From: Cryphonectria parasitica EP155 | Taxonomy: Eukaryota; Ascomycota; Sordariomycetes; Diaporthales; Cryphonectriaceae | Assembly (NCBI RefSeq): GCF_011745365.1 | Contig: NW_024468912.1 | Span: 4,712,001 to 4,776,000 of the forward strand | Length of the DNA stretch: 64,000 nt | Reading direction: 5' to 3' | Shown: positions 11,673-24,178 of the stretch, one piece after another | Numbering within the stretch: position 1 is the stretch's first letter | Layout: every line of letters begins with the position of its first letter | Notes under the pieces: model-generated | Told to the model about the DNA's origin: nothing | The model's input: only the letters and a program-made list of their open reading frames with translations | Databases searched by the model: none | Translations under genes and position numbers: made by a program

Positions 11673-13165
11673 GGTTGAGACAAAGTGATAGGTGCCTTGC
11701 ATAAAGCTGAAAGATTGCTAGATGAGGCACATGTCCACTCATCATTGGTCCAGGACGCAGCCTTCCTGTACCGCATGTGAAGCCTCCATCTGAAGCCACG
11801 TGCCACTGACACCCGTGGTTTCGGCTTTCTCGGGCCCGAGTCTTGTGACTAGCCTGTGTAGACCACGAAAGAGACCGTGAAAGGAGAAGACATCTTAACT
11901 AGGCTCCAGGTCTATGGAGGAAGGCATACAGGCGTGAGAATGTCTAGATACACCGATCATCCCACGATTATGATACCCAGGTCTTTATAGACCGGGTTGG
12001 ATCATCGAGGCTCGGATCTTTTTCCCAGCAGCATCAGTTGGAACAGGGAAATGACAAGAGGCTTGTAGCGTGTATGGCGTGAATATGCCACCCGAGAAGA
12101 ATAAGTGCGTCGTTGGAGAACCATCCCTTGGGCCCACGAAAGTAGAAAACTATTCGTGCTAGCAAGAGCCAGCTTTAGTCATGGGCCCAAAGAATTCAAC
12201 TAAAACACCAAGGTCGCATTACACAACCACCACCACCCAGGTAGCCAATTCTCAAAAAGTAAAGCGTGATTATGCTAGCTATCAGTATGGTCTATGGTAT
12301 AGAGAGTCAGCAAGAAGAACCACCAAGACACGTGACGGAGTCGTTCTGCGAAGAGGGTAGAAAAGCGTGCGCCATCCTCACTCAGACATGCTATCGCCCA
12401 AAAGAGCAACGCCGTCTGCATGCAAAATGCGGGTTTTCAGGACTCCCCAAAGCCGCGGTGATCAATTCTTCCCAATCTGCACACCCACATATTCCAGGAT
12501 CCAGTGAAGCTCTCCTTTCCAGTGCTAGTCTTCTATTCCCGGTGAGAAAATGACCATTTGTCCTCAGTGATGAAAGGATATCGGTCAACTTTCGTATAGC
12601 GATAGAAAGCTATGGGAACCCTGGCAATGGTTTTGGTGCAAAGCTAAAGAGGCAAGGCATCCAAGGTGCTGTGCCTCAGAACCCGAAGAAAGGGAAAGTG
12701 CCGCAAAAAAAGACAGAGGAATCAGGTATGGAAGAAGTCACCATGCAGTACGGTCTTCCTTTCCCACAAATGTGCGCTTCCCGGCAACAGCCAGATTCTT
12801 GCTGTATCTGAGACGAGTTCTCGTTCAGGACAGCCGGGAGGCCAGTCAAAGGTGTTCGTAGAGTGTTTGCTGTAGGGTATCATTCGGAAACAGAACGCCG
12901 CCAGTGCTATCGTAGGACGAGTGAAAGAGCTAGTGGGAACTCAAGGAAGGAGAGTGACAAGATGACTGAGGTCCAGAGCGTTTGCTGTGTTATAGTAGCC
13001 GTCCAAGCTGGGCCACTGTCTCAGGATGCTCGATGAGTCAAAGCACGTCGTGCATTGTAAAGCGAGAATGCATGAAAACAAAACAAGGCGATCATTCTGA
13101 ATGCGAGATAGATGCTCTCAAGGCGATGATCCCGATGCAAACAAGCCAAAAGACGAACCAAGTGG
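11673..13165. other. intergenic, 1.5 kb between convergent genes
   Basis: This lies between the TFB4 stop and the stop of the taspase-type gene. The only open frames are below 100 codons and show no domain, signal or intron structure. I see no tRNA- or 5S-like sequence and no simple repeat of note. Confidence 0.55.
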
Positions 13166-15985
13166 CTAGTCAAAGATTTGATCGCCGTTGCTCAGCTTAC
13201 GGGCGCCAACATTGACGCTTGAACCCTCGGGTAGACGCGACATACAGGTATGAGGCACCTTATCCTTGAGGTTGAAGCTGGCCAGGGCGAACGAGTCGGT
13301 ATTATGGGCCCAATGCAGGTATACGCCCTTCTCGTTCACCTCGACGGCCATGACTCCAATGGCTCTAGCACTGGTCTGGTTGCGGACGCCCGGGTGACCC
13401 ATGAAGTCGTTCTCCACGAAGCTCTGCATGATCACGGCAGTATCATCCTCTTCGACGTCGCGGCCGGTGGGACCCTTCATTGTACCTTGGTACAGTCGCT
13501 CGGCGCACTTGGCAGCGGCCATGGTAGTAGCCATGTGCTCGCCCGTGCCACTCGTCACCGCCGCAACTGTCTTGAAGTCCGGGTCATGCTCGTTGTAGGG
13601 AATCACGACAGTGCCAATGCCAACAAGGGCAGCTGGGCCGGTGCGGCCCCTGTGCTTCATACCGATCCCGCCCGAGGACGAGCCGGCAGCGATGTTGCCC
13701 CACTTGTCGATCGCAATGGCACCCATAGTGTCTGTGATCAAATCAAGGTCCGCATCGTTGGGCTCGGCAGTCATCTCCGTGATAGCGCGGCGCTTCAGCG
13801 AGCAGCTATCGTGTGAAGAATAGTTGGATGTCGAAGACAAATCAGCCACTGGGCCACCTTCGGGAGACCCATCAAGGGATGCGACACCATGGTTTAAGCC
13901 TGCCTTTGGAGCCCAAGTCGTGCTTCCCTGCTCCAGTCGAGTCCTCTCATTCTGTAAGGTCTTGACACGCTTAGAAGGCAAAGTAGCAGGTGACATAGCA
14001 GGGTCATGCGCTGGGGACGCGAACATGACGCGCTGGGCGTTTTTGTGGGCGCTAGAGACGAGAGACCCATTCTTGTTAGGAGTGGTGGAGTATATGGTAG
14101 TCGGAGTGGGCGACTCTATGTTAAACTCTGAAGAGGGTGAATCAGGCTGGCCCTCGTTCCACGTGGCGGTCATGATGGCGCTGGTATGGTCACGCAGGGA
14201 TCCCTGGTGAGCCTTGGGTGCGGTGGTCATCATCTGGTCCTGACCATGTTCCTGAGCCTGAACAGCCTGAGGCGGGGAGGGCCCTTCAACAACATTGACC
14301 TGGGTACCGACGCTGTTCACGCCTCGAATCTTGTCCAGGTCGGCTCGCCACCTGGTATATCGGTCCTTGGCATTGCGAGAGGTGAGCTGCTCGTTGGTTA
14401 CGGTGGACATGCCGTGCTCGACCGCGAACAACTTGGCGCCTTCGCCGACTAAGAAGTTGGGTGGCACGCGCCGCAGGGTCAGTGACTGAGAGCTGGTTTC
14501 GAGAATGAGTTTGGCAAGCGATATAGGGTTCTTGACGTCTGATCCAATGGTTAGCAGAGGTAGAGGCAAAAAAGTTGTTGGAATGTGTAAGAGGCACGTA
14601 CTGGGCACAGCTCCGCAAGCCCCGCTTCGACCAAAGTGATCAACCATCGTAGCATCGCACTCGACGGTGCCATCGATAGACAGATTGCTGCCATACCCCG
14701 CGTTCGTGATCTCGTTATTCTCGAGCACCTTGATTGCCGCCTCGACAGCCTCGACGGCTGTGCGGCCAGCCTTTAGAAGCTTCATGCCCTCAGATGCGGC
14801 CCTAGATTTCGTCAGCCTGCGAGCGTAAGAAGCGAGCTGCACAATAGTTCAAACCTACTTCGAGCACATAGCAAGATGGAAGCTCTCGTTTTGGAGACTG
14901 TGGTAGCCTGCACCGGCATGGATAACGATAGCCATTGGAATGTTGGATTTGCGCTTCTGCAACCTCTTCTTTTGGTTCGTCTGCTCCTCCTCAGTCAGGT
15001 CAGCACTTCCATCAGGGTGATTTGGTAGTAGAAGAAAAGGAAAGTCTGGGTCTTGGAAAGCAGGCGGAGTAGAAGAACGAAAGTAGGGCTGCTGAGCGAA
15101 GTCCTGATGGAGGAAACTTCCAACACCTGAGAAGGAAGGATCAACAGAAATAAAGGGAAAGCTGAATTCGTTGGTCCAGTGAGGGGGCTCTTGGTGGTCA
15201 GGGGTGGTCGAGGCCCAGCTGCCCACCAATTCTTCAGTACGAGTCCAAACGTCACAACCTGCTCCAGAATCCGTTGGGTGATCCCAATAAGTTGCGTGAC
15301 TGGACAGGTTGGGGAATTCAGACCTGGCAGAAACTTGACCGTCCCAAAGAACCGTATCCTCACAACCCTGCTGCTGAGAGCTCTGATTGCTAGGATTGCT
15401 TTCTGGGCTATTCCACTGACAGTAGTGAAGGTCTGCAGGGTGATGAGGAATCTGGCTCCACGGGTCAGGGTTTCTGCCAATCCAGGCTGAAGAAGTCTCG
15501 GTCCAGAGGTCATCAATGCGTTGAAGCCTCCTGAGTGTTTCCTGGTAGAAGTCTGCCCCTTCTGCATTCAGCTCATCATCACTGTATTGGGCCAAGTCAA
15601 GATGGGGTTCCAAAGCCTCTTGCCAGCGTCGGCTCAGAAGGTCTGCCTGGATCAGCTCCTTGACGTCGTTGCTCAGGTTGAAGCTGACAACCAATGCGTG
15701 TAAAGGCTTAGTTTCCGTGTCCAAATTTTGAAGTTCCCATTCTGTTGGGAAGTGAGAAAATAGGTGTTGACAGAGTGCACAATCTGAATCACCATGGGCG
15801 ATGAGAGGCTGGGTACGATCAGGTTTGTGATCAATGATAAAGCCAGGGTCGACCAGCCCACACTGATATGCAAATGGATACACAACAGGCTTTCCATCAT
15901 GGAAGATGACATGGAATGTATCATCATCACCATCAGCCACTATGCGAATGAGGTCGATGAATGCCTGCCAAGTCGTGCTATCCAT
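13166..15985 (-). CDS. taspase/asparaginase-type Ntn hydrolase with a long unknown N-terminal extension
   Basis: Residues 351-899 form a threonine-aspartase or type-2 asparaginase: MAIVIHAGAGYHSLQNESFH, GMKLLKAGRTAVEAVEAAIK, NAGYGSNLSIDG, and DTMGAIAIDKWGNIAAGSSS with the nucleophile Thr713 (codon 13729-13727). Exons: 15985-14859, 14801-14602 and 14538-13166; introns show gtaggt/ctgac/ctag and gtacgt/ctaac/cag. A Ser/Pro/Thr-rich loop of roughly 190 residues sits just before the nucleophile, as in fungal taspases. Exon 1 is open in the same frame for 350 residues upstream of the usual start. That part is not low-complexity, contains DSDCALCQHLF and many Trp/Pro/Gln, and I do not recognise it. 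The ATG at 14935 would give a conventional 549-aa enzyme. Whether one fused protein, two promoters, or two overlapping genes are used cannot be settled from sequence. Confidence 0.8.
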
Positions 15986-17072
15986 GATGTCGTTGGTGCA
16001 GAAGAAGAAGAGTATGGGTGGTTAAAGGCAACTGCTATTCCAAATGACACAGGCTTGCGACGTGATGAAGTATGGAAAGAAGACGTATTGAAAGGGAAGA
16101 GCTGCAAAGGAAAGAAACAAGATTGGGTTGCTCACTTGTATGGTGTCAACTGTATGGTGTCAACTGCTATCGGGCGTTGTTTATTGTGGACGTGAGGCGT
16201 GTCGGCGGAGTGGAAGAGATAGACCAGGGAGGAGAGGGCGAGCTCCAGGCAAGGTGAAAAGGCGTCTGTCAACAAGGGCGAGTGGGGTTTGATCCAATGT
16301 ATTGACAGTGGTTGACAATAAAGATATGAAAGGATGGGTTGAGCGAATGGAATCTCCACAAGGGCATAGAAATATGCCCCTGTGGTTGATGATGTGAGGT
16401 CAAAAAGATAGCTGGGTCTACCAAAACTCCAGACCTTTACCAAACTTGTTCTTAGATTAGAATGGCAAAGAGGAGGAACCATGATTGTTCTTGCCGTAAC
16501 TGTGCTAAAGATGGCGACTAGTGGTAGGCATGACCTTCCAGTGTCCCTTTTTTGAGGACAACCTCCTTTCTGCCATCAATTACAAACAAATCGGAAGACG
16601 CAGGGTCACTCTTTTGCCTGCAATTTAATCATTTAATATGAGATCGTGTATTGAATTCAAAGTGAGGAGTAGAAAAGCTCTTCAAAAAATTTCACTGTTC
16701 AATGCTGAATTCTTCAAGCCAGTAATTATTATCATGGCATGAGGTTGAGGGGATCCTTCGTTCGGGTAGTTCAGCCACAGGGGGATGCCCACCGGGGGCG
16801 CAAGCTATCTGCACCGCCACAAGGTGAGGTCAGGGCCAGGGGCGTGGCCCGTAGTAGGCGTTGGCATTTGGCAAGGCGCCAACGCAGCGGGACCTCGCTC
16901 TCCCAGGCCCGTGCCGTCTGAACGACATCAACCCTCCACCAACCTCATCCCGAGATAACACCCTCAACAACCCTCGCACACCTCACACTCAAAGCCAGGT
17001 CGTTGGAGCCAGAGCTGCGCACCCTCTCATCCACACCGAGCACCCAAGCGCGCAGCTCGCAATCTCGTAATC
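15986..17072. promoter_or_regulatory. divergent intergenic region taspase-type gene / ARP3
   Basis: The flanking genes start outward. The 1.1 kb interval contains AT-rich sequence (about 16.6-16.74 kb) followed by a C-rich leader before the ARP3 start. No convincing coding or RNA gene is visible. Confidence 0.45.
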
Positions 17073-18849
17073 ATGGCCAACCAAACTCCCGCCGTTGTCA
17101 TGGACAAGTACGTCAGACCCCTGAAGCCGCGCTCTCTGAAACCCCACCTCCTCCTGGGGGCGGTCAAGTGAGCTGTGCTCGAAGCTATTCAGAGACTGCA
17201 TCCGGCCCCCTCGGATTGAGACATGTGATGCTGACGATCATTCTCCAGCGGCACGGGTTTCTCCAAGCTAGGTACAGCTTCTCTGCGGATGCACTTCGAC
17301 CCCTCGAGCCTCGATTGACTAACCCAACATCTTCGTCAACAGGTTTCGCCGGCAACGACTCCCCATCCTTTGTCTTCCCTACCGCGATTGCCACCAAGGG
17401 CCCGGCAGCTGGTGGCTCCGGCTCCGGTTCCGGCCGGCCTGCCGTAGCCAATAAACCATCGTTCCTGACCGGTGGTGCAGGCCCTGCTGGCCACCTAAAC
17501 TCGAAACGAGGCACGGAGGACTTGGACTTCTTCATTGGCGACGAGGCAGTGGCAGCTGCTGGTGGTCCTGGTGAGCTCGATTATGAAGAGCTAGGAGACA
17601 TGGATGAGTGCTGATGATGTCAGGATACGGTCTACACTATCCCATCCGACATGGTCAAATAGAGAACTGGGTATGAGGAACGAGTCGGTCCCCCTCTGCA
17701 TACGGCGCTTGGCTGACACAACGAGCAGGATCATATGGAGCGCTTTTGGTCGAATTCCATCTTCAAATATCTACGAGTCGAGCCTGAGGACCACCACTTC
17801 CTCCTCACCGAACCGGTGTGTACCACGCGAGCATCCCATCTTATCGCATGTCTCAATGCGAAGAACCCGCACTGACCAAAGCCACGTACAGCCCCTGAAC
17901 CCTCCCGAGAACCGCGAGAATACTGCCGAGATCTTCTTCGAGTCCTTCAACTGTGCCGGCCTCTACATCGCCGTACAAGCCGTCCTTGCGCTCGCGGCAT
18001 CGTGGACCTCGTCAAAAGTGCAAGACCGGTCCCTCACAGGAACGGTCATCGACTCTGGTGATGGTGTCACGCACGTCATCCCTGTGGCCGAGGGATATGT
18101 GATTGGCTCGTCGATCAAGTCGATTCCCATCGCTGGTCGTGATATCACATACTTTGTGCAGTCGCTGCTGCGTGACCGCGGCGAGCCCGACTCGTCTCTC
18201 AAGACGGCCCAGGAGATCAAGGAGGAGTATTGCTACGTGTGTCCCGATATCGTCAAGGAGTTTAGCCGCTTCGACCGCGACCCCACGCGCTTTGCACAGC
18301 ACCCGGTTCTGCAGCCCGGCGGACGCAAGGTGACGGTTGACGTGGGCTACGAGCGCTTCCTCGCACCCGAGATCTTCTTCAACCCCGAGATCTACAGCTC
18401 CGACTTCCTGACGCCTCTCCCGGTCGTGGTTGACGGTGTGATCCAGTCATCACCCATTGATGTGCGCCGAGGCCTGTACAAGAACATTGTACTGTCTGGT
18501 GGCAGCACGCTCTACAAGGATTTTGGCCGTCGCCTGCAGAGGGACATCAAGCACCTGGTGGACGACCGCATCCGGGCGAGTGAGGTTCGCAGCGGTGGTG
18601 CGAAGAGCGGCGGTCTTGAGGTGCAGGTTATCAGCCACAAGAGGCAGAGGCACGGTCCGTGGTTCGGTGGAAGCTTGCTTGGACAGACGCCTGAATTCAG
18701 GTCGTACTGCCATACTAAGGCAGAGGTAGGGCCCCCTGATACGACACTAGCCTGCACGCTCCCGTTCACTAACGTCTCTTCAGTACCAAGAATACGGCCC
18801 CGGTATCGTGCGGAGATTTGCCCTACTGGGCGGCCCTGGCGGATCTTAG
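17073..18849 (+). CDS. ARP3: actin-related protein 3 (Arp2/3 complex)
   Basis: One of the two actin-like subunits of the Arp2/3 complex that nucleates branched actin for endocytosis and polarity. Seven exons: 17073-17107, 17249-17271, 17343-17570, 17624-17670, 17729-17815, 17892-18725 and 18784-18849, giving 439 aa. The joined N-terminus reads [20 protein letters not shown] followed by [18 protein letters not shown], diagnostic of Arp3. Also seen are [55 protein letters not shown] and the C-terminus [20 protein letters not shown] Gly/Ser-rich insertion (GGSGSGSG) follows the P-loop strand. Exon 2 is a 23-nt micro-exon encoding part of the nucleotide loop. The family and most splice sites are secure because each join restores conserved Arp3 sequence. 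Confidence 0.95.
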
Positions 18850-21800
18850 ATCACCATGCTGGATGTCCCACGTGTTGGCATGCCGTGCGGGAAGAAGAAG
18901 AATTAGAATGTCTCGGTTGGCGTGCGCTCAAGGAGACGTGCTCTGGCAAGAGTGCGGCTCGCAATGGAGAGGGCGTCAGGCGAAATGTTACAAAAGAGAG
19001 CGTCATCAAAAATTCAACCACTATTTCGAACTCAAAGATGTTCCCTTGACCTTCGATATGAAAGCACCGTACGAGCCTCGAGGAGGAGAGGGCCATTGGA
19101 TGGAGTTTGTGCATGTGCTGTTTGAATAGTCTGTCCTTCTCGTCCCTTTTTCGGGGAGAGGGGGGAAGACTACAGAGAATAAGGAGAGACTGAGAGGCGT
19201 ATGATCATAATCTGCCCCTGAGCATGGGAAGTTGAGCCCCTCGCCGTCCTGACAAAGTGATAGTAGGTCGTTTATGTTGCATACACCTAAGAAGGTGCTT
19301 GCAATCCCTGGCTCGATACATCTCCTAATTCCGCGCTACAAGCTACCCCGTCAATACTACCTTCAGGCCCAGGTCCCGAGGGAACGGCTTGTGACCCCTC
19401 CCGACCACTCCCCCCAAAGGGAAATGGCCCAGCCAAGCCACCAAAGGCTGGAACGGGCTCCTCCATCCATCATTTAGTAGCAGGAGCCGCGTGGGAACGG
19501 GGTCATGCACCGGAACCGCATTCCCTGAAAGAGCTGACAACCGCAACCACAAGTTCTAGCCCAACATCAAACGGGCCTGCAGGCTCTTTAGGCCCGCAAT
19601 CTACCATCTGCACTGGTGTTTGGGTCTAGCAGGGTTGGATCCGGGGTAAGGTAGTGGTGACGATGAGATGAGATGATGGCGTCGGCACGGGGCAAGCGCA
19701 GCGTTGACCATTTGACCTTGTCCTCCCCGCATTTTGCTCTTCCTTTTTCTTTCTGGGCTTCCACTTTGCTCGAGAAGGTGGGGTTGCTTGGCCGCAGTGA
19801 CACCCTAACTAGAGCTTATGCCTCGAAAAGCTCCTTTTGAGAGTTTCCACTCCCCTCAAGTGATTGATGCCTTTGATCCGGCGGAGCCGCACACACACAT
19901 ATGCGACCTTGTTGACCGGTGGAGACCACCCCCGCCCTTTCAGATCTCTCTTCTCTCTACCAAGATTGATTGAGGGGGTGAGCGTTTTCTCGGTAAATGC
20001 GGGGGAAGAGGGTTAGATGCAACCTGAGAACTCATTTTGTTTCTGTTAGCTGCAGGAAGAGGAGTTCATCCCCAGATTCTGGTCACACTATGGTTTTTGG
20101 GTTTCTGGGGTAATGTTGAGGAGACTTCCGTTCGTCCATGCTACCCTCATTTGTTTCTGCCTTTCCCCGTATTTTCCCCCGCGTTAGGCGTTTGTCACAG
20201 GGGTTGGCTGATGTGACCTTCCCGCCCATGGTGTGTGGGGTACTAAGGGACAAGTACAGTGCTATGCAGTGATAGCAGCTTCGGGGCTGAGTTGACGGCT
20301 TGGTGGGCCCTGATCAACCTGCTGTAGGCTTGCCTAGCTGGTTGTGTGCTGCGTGGATTTAGGGCCAACCGCGCTAGGCTACTGGTCGTGCCCTGGCAAA
20401 GTAAGTACTGAACAGGTCTTGGAGGAAAAGTCTGGCAGGTCTTGACGAGGATCTGCGGGCTTAACTTGACAGTTGTACAGATCATCAATCAGCATTTCCT
20501 CCTAAGGCCAGCAAACGACCGATAATGCCTCAGAACAATAACTCGGAGTTGTCCCGGTCTGAGGGGTTTTTCTGGCTCGGCCGAGAGACCGGGTTGATGT
20601 TGATTAATCCAGACTACCTGGCATCACTAGGACGTTATTGCAAGAATGAGTAGTGATGGAAATTTGTTTTCGACAAGGTGTTTGTCGCTGGAGGAGCTGC
20701 AATATTCCTGTCGTGGATCTTAAGCCTATTTGGCCGGGCTGGTGGCACGCTGAAGAGAGGTAGGCTGATCGAAACAAGATGTGTGTAAAAACGGCTTCGG
20801 CCTCGACGCATGCAGCCCATGCTGACGGAAAGGAGGGGTAGGTTAGCCTATGTAATTTCCCAGGCGGAATACTAGGGACTGGGATGCCTTATCCTACCCG
20901 CCCCTCCTCTCCCTTCTCCTTTCCTTCTTGAACCGTCCGTAGGCTGGTATGGAAGAATGTGACTTTCGCATGAGTCAAAGAATAGAATACGAGTAGCATG
21001 GAAGGGGAAAAAAACAAAGGAGAGGGAAAAAAAAATTCTCTCAAGCGAGGAAAGCAGCGAGATCTTGCAATATGAATCTCGGAGCTCGTGTTTCTGGAGG
21101 AGGAAAAAAAACTCGGGCCCTGCTGAACACGCCACGGCTGCGGCCGTTTTCCGGCGTTCATGATCATGATCTCACACTTTTGGCCGGGACCCTTCCGGGA
21201 GGATGAGGGATGGGTAGAGTAGGGGGTGGGGGCCTCCCGCTACAGCACTATAGTACTATATTTCTGACGTTCGTGGTGAGCAAGGAGGGGCTGCTACGGG
21301 CAATTGCATGCCACTATGAATACTGATGATACCACTGAACGAGCTCTATCCCACCTACTAAATCGGGCCCTTACAGGGTAAGCTGATTGGCGCCCCTAGC
21401 AACTTCTGACAGCGGCTCTTCAGGGGTTTTTTCTTGTCTGTTCCGCTTTCTCCTTGGGGATCGCCCGGAACTCGCTCCCTCGCTGCCTCCTCTTCTGTTA
21501 AATTTCTCGTCGTTTTTAGCGCCCCCCCCCCCTTCAGCATCCTGGTCTTGTCCTCGGGGCGGTTCCTTAGACGCGACAACATTTGTTACCTAAACGTGCG
21601 GGTCCGCACGGCCGATCTTGGAGACAAACCAATCCCTCGACGGCCGGCCTGGGCGTGTAAGTAGATGCCGAGTGACCATCGTGAAGATGATGTTCTCCAA
21701 CTAGCTTGGGGGGAGATATCGATGATTGGTTGTATAGCCTGGTTCTAGACTCGAGCCAGAGAGGAGGAAGTGGAAGGGGGAGCGGACCGTTCTGAAGCGA

Positions 21801-22552
21801 ATTTTTTTGTGGGATGGATGGCCTGAGGTGAGGTGTCCACGGACGTAAATCCACGGTTTCGCATATGTCGGATGGGTTCGGTGAGAAACTGGAGGGCCCC
21901 TCTCCTGTGCTGTCAGACTGTCTGTCAATGCTACTTACTGTATGATACGTAGCAGTCTGAAGTATCTGCTGCAGAATGCAGTCATGGAGTGAGTCAGGGT
22001 GGCAGACTAGAACTCGCAGAGGTCCCACAGAGGTGAGGTGAGGTGACATCCGAACGTGGGCATCGTACGACGTGGACATGCCACTGCACGGTGACACCAC
22101 TGACCTACAGGGCTACGTACCAGCACCACACACCACTACCCGCAGACCACGCTAGACCCAACCCGTCATCCACCCAGCAAAAGCAGCAGCGATATACTCT
22201 CTGCGGCCAGGATCGACCATCAACCAACCGCTTCCTGCCACCACCAAGAACACGGTTAAGCCAGTAGCCAATTCCGACCTGCCGGGTAGTTATGTACCAC
22301 AGTAGAAGCTTGTTGCTGGGATGGCCGCTCCTGCATTGTTACCCCACCTCGACCGTCCTCATCATGAATATAAAGTTCAAGACACCTCTCGCTTCCCCTC
22401 TCGAATAGTCTTTTACATTCCCTCCTCCTCATCCTCATCCTAGAATCAATATTGTTCTCTCTCTCTCTCTATACCCACAGACCTAGAAGTCTCGCGGCCC
22501 AACACATACTCTCTCCTACTAATCATCTTCCTCTCCTAAAAACTCATCCAAC
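18850..22552. other. 3.7 kb gene-free interval upstream of the alcohol dehydrogenase
   Basis: No open frame longer than about 80 plausible codons, apart from low-complexity antisense frames. The stretch holds short A and G runs near 21.0-21.1 kb, a perfect 12-nt palindrome tatagtactata (21249-21260), an 11-nt C run (21522-21532) and a CT-rich stretch just before the dehydrogenase leader. It probably combines the ARP3 3' UTR with a large upstream region of the dehydrogenase; an unannotated non-coding transcript cannot be excluded. Confidence 0.5.
22369..22374 (+). promoter_or_regulatory. TATA-like element before the alcohol dehydrogenase
   Basis: TATAAA lies 179 nt before the ATG and is followed by a CT-rich stretch (about 22453-22471), the usual arrangement of strongly expressed glycolytic-type fungal promoters. 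Position and composition are the only evidence. Confidence 0.45.
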
Positions 22553-23676
22553 ATGAGCAACGTCGAAATCCCAACCGAGCAGTGGGCTCAGGTGGTCGAG
22601 AAGACCGGCGGTCGTAAGTCCACAGCCATACAGCTCAGCCTTTAGCTGATCTCCTTGCTAACACTTTTATTACAGCCGTCGTCTACAAGAAGATCCCCGT
22701 TGGCAAGCCCGGCCCAGATGAGGTCCTCGTCAACGTCAAGTATTCCGGTGTCTGCCACACCGATCTGCACGCCATGCTGGGCGACTGGCCCCTGCCCGTA
22801 AAGCTGCCCCTGGTCGGCGGCCACGAGGGTGCGGGTGTCGTCGTCGACCGCGGAGAGCTGGTGCACGACGTCCAGATTGGTGACCACGTCGGCATCAAGT
22901 GGCTTAACGGCTCCTGCCTGTCCTGCTCGTTCTGCATGACCGCCGACGAGCCCCTCTGCGCCGAGGCCTCCCTCTCTGGCTACACTGTCGATGGCTCCTT
23001 CCAGCAGTATGCCGTCGCCAAGGCTGCTCACGTTGCCCGCATCTCCAAGAACGTCTCGCTCGAGGCTGTCGCACCCGTCCTGTGCGCGGGTATCACCGTC
23101 TACAAGGGCATCAAGGAGTCAGGCGTGCGACCCGGCCAGTGGATTGCCATTGCCGGCGCCGGTGGTGGTCTCGGCAACATGGCCCTGCAATACTGCAAGG
23201 CCATGGGTATCCATACGGTCGCCATCGACGGCGGCGAGGAGAAGAAGGAGGCCACCGCCGCCCTCGGCGCCAGCGCCTACGTCGACTTCTTCACCTCCAA
23301 GGACCTTGTCGCCGACGTCAAGGCTGCCACCCCCGACGGTCTGGGCCCCCACGCCGCCATCCTGCTCGCCGTCTCCGAGAAGCCCTTCCAGCAGGCCGCC
23401 GACTACGTCCGCCCCCGCGGTACCGTCGTGTGCATCGGCCTGCCTGCCAATGCCCGCATTTCCGCCCCCGTCTTTGAGACGGTTGTCCGCATGATCTCCA
23501 TCAAGGGCAGCTACGTCGGCAACAGACAGGACACCCAGGAGGCCCTTGACTTTTACGAGCGTGGCCTGATCAAGGCCCCCTACAAGACCATCGGCCTGAG
23601 CGAGCTGCAGAGCGTCTACGACCTCATGCATGCGGGCAAGGTGGTGGGCCGCTACGTGGTCGACACCAGCCGATAG
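22553..23676 (+). CDS. zinc-dependent alcohol dehydrogenase, yeast ADH1-like
   Basis: Interconverts ethanol and acetaldehyde with NAD(H), as a cytosolic tetramer in the yeast-type family. Two exons, 22553-22613 and 22676-23676, give 353 aa, the usual length for this group. The join yields [20 protein letters not shown]. Catalytic zinc ligands are in SGVCHTDLH (C47) and GGHEGAG (H70). The structural zinc loop has C-x2-C-x2-C-x7-C in [16 protein letters not shown]. The Rossmann motif GAGGGLG precedes an acidic DGGEE segment that suggests NAD preference. Codon use is strongly C-ending, typical of a highly expressed gene. The N-terminal exon is short and the 62-nt intron has gtaagt, gctaac and acag. 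Which physiological ADH this is cannot be told from sequence alone. Confidence 0.93.
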
Positions 23677-24178
23677 AGAAATAAACTCGATAGTGGTTTT
23701 GTGTTTGTGAGGAGGAACACCAAGAAGAAAGAAACTAAGAAACGGCAAAAGGGCTGCGATCAATGAATGCATGGAGTTTTGGGTCAGCGGTGTGTGGCTT
23801 TGGCAGGACGGCTTGACTTTATTTTCGATTTATATAACAATGAAAATGATTAACCGAGAATTGACTACATAATATTGATTTACATGGACAATTAGGTCCC
23901 AATGATTTCCTACAGTATGGATTGATATACACGAAATGCCATCTTCGTACAAGTCCAGCAATATCATTGGTACGTCTGAGCATGTACTTGTGCTGGGTGG
24001 CAGCTCGGGCGGAGAGTATTACATAAGCATCATACCCAGCCTGCATAATAGTTCCATCCCAAACCCCCATCCGCCGCAATCTTTCTTCCCTCTGACAACT
24101 TGCCCCGTCCATCTGCAAGAACAACGTCCACAGCAGACAGCCCATACCATACGCAACCTGTAAACATACACTGCAGCT
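23677..24178. other. intergenic between alcohol dehydrogenase and Hub1-like gene
   Basis: The 502 nt should hold the dehydrogenase 3' UTR and the promoter of the next gene. It includes an AT-rich part around 23.82-23.88 kb. No feature is visible. Confidence 0.5.

Noticed and set aside
12266..12553. 95-codon open frame between TFB4 and the taspase-type gene
   Set aside because: No recognisable domain or signal and no supporting structure; probably chance.
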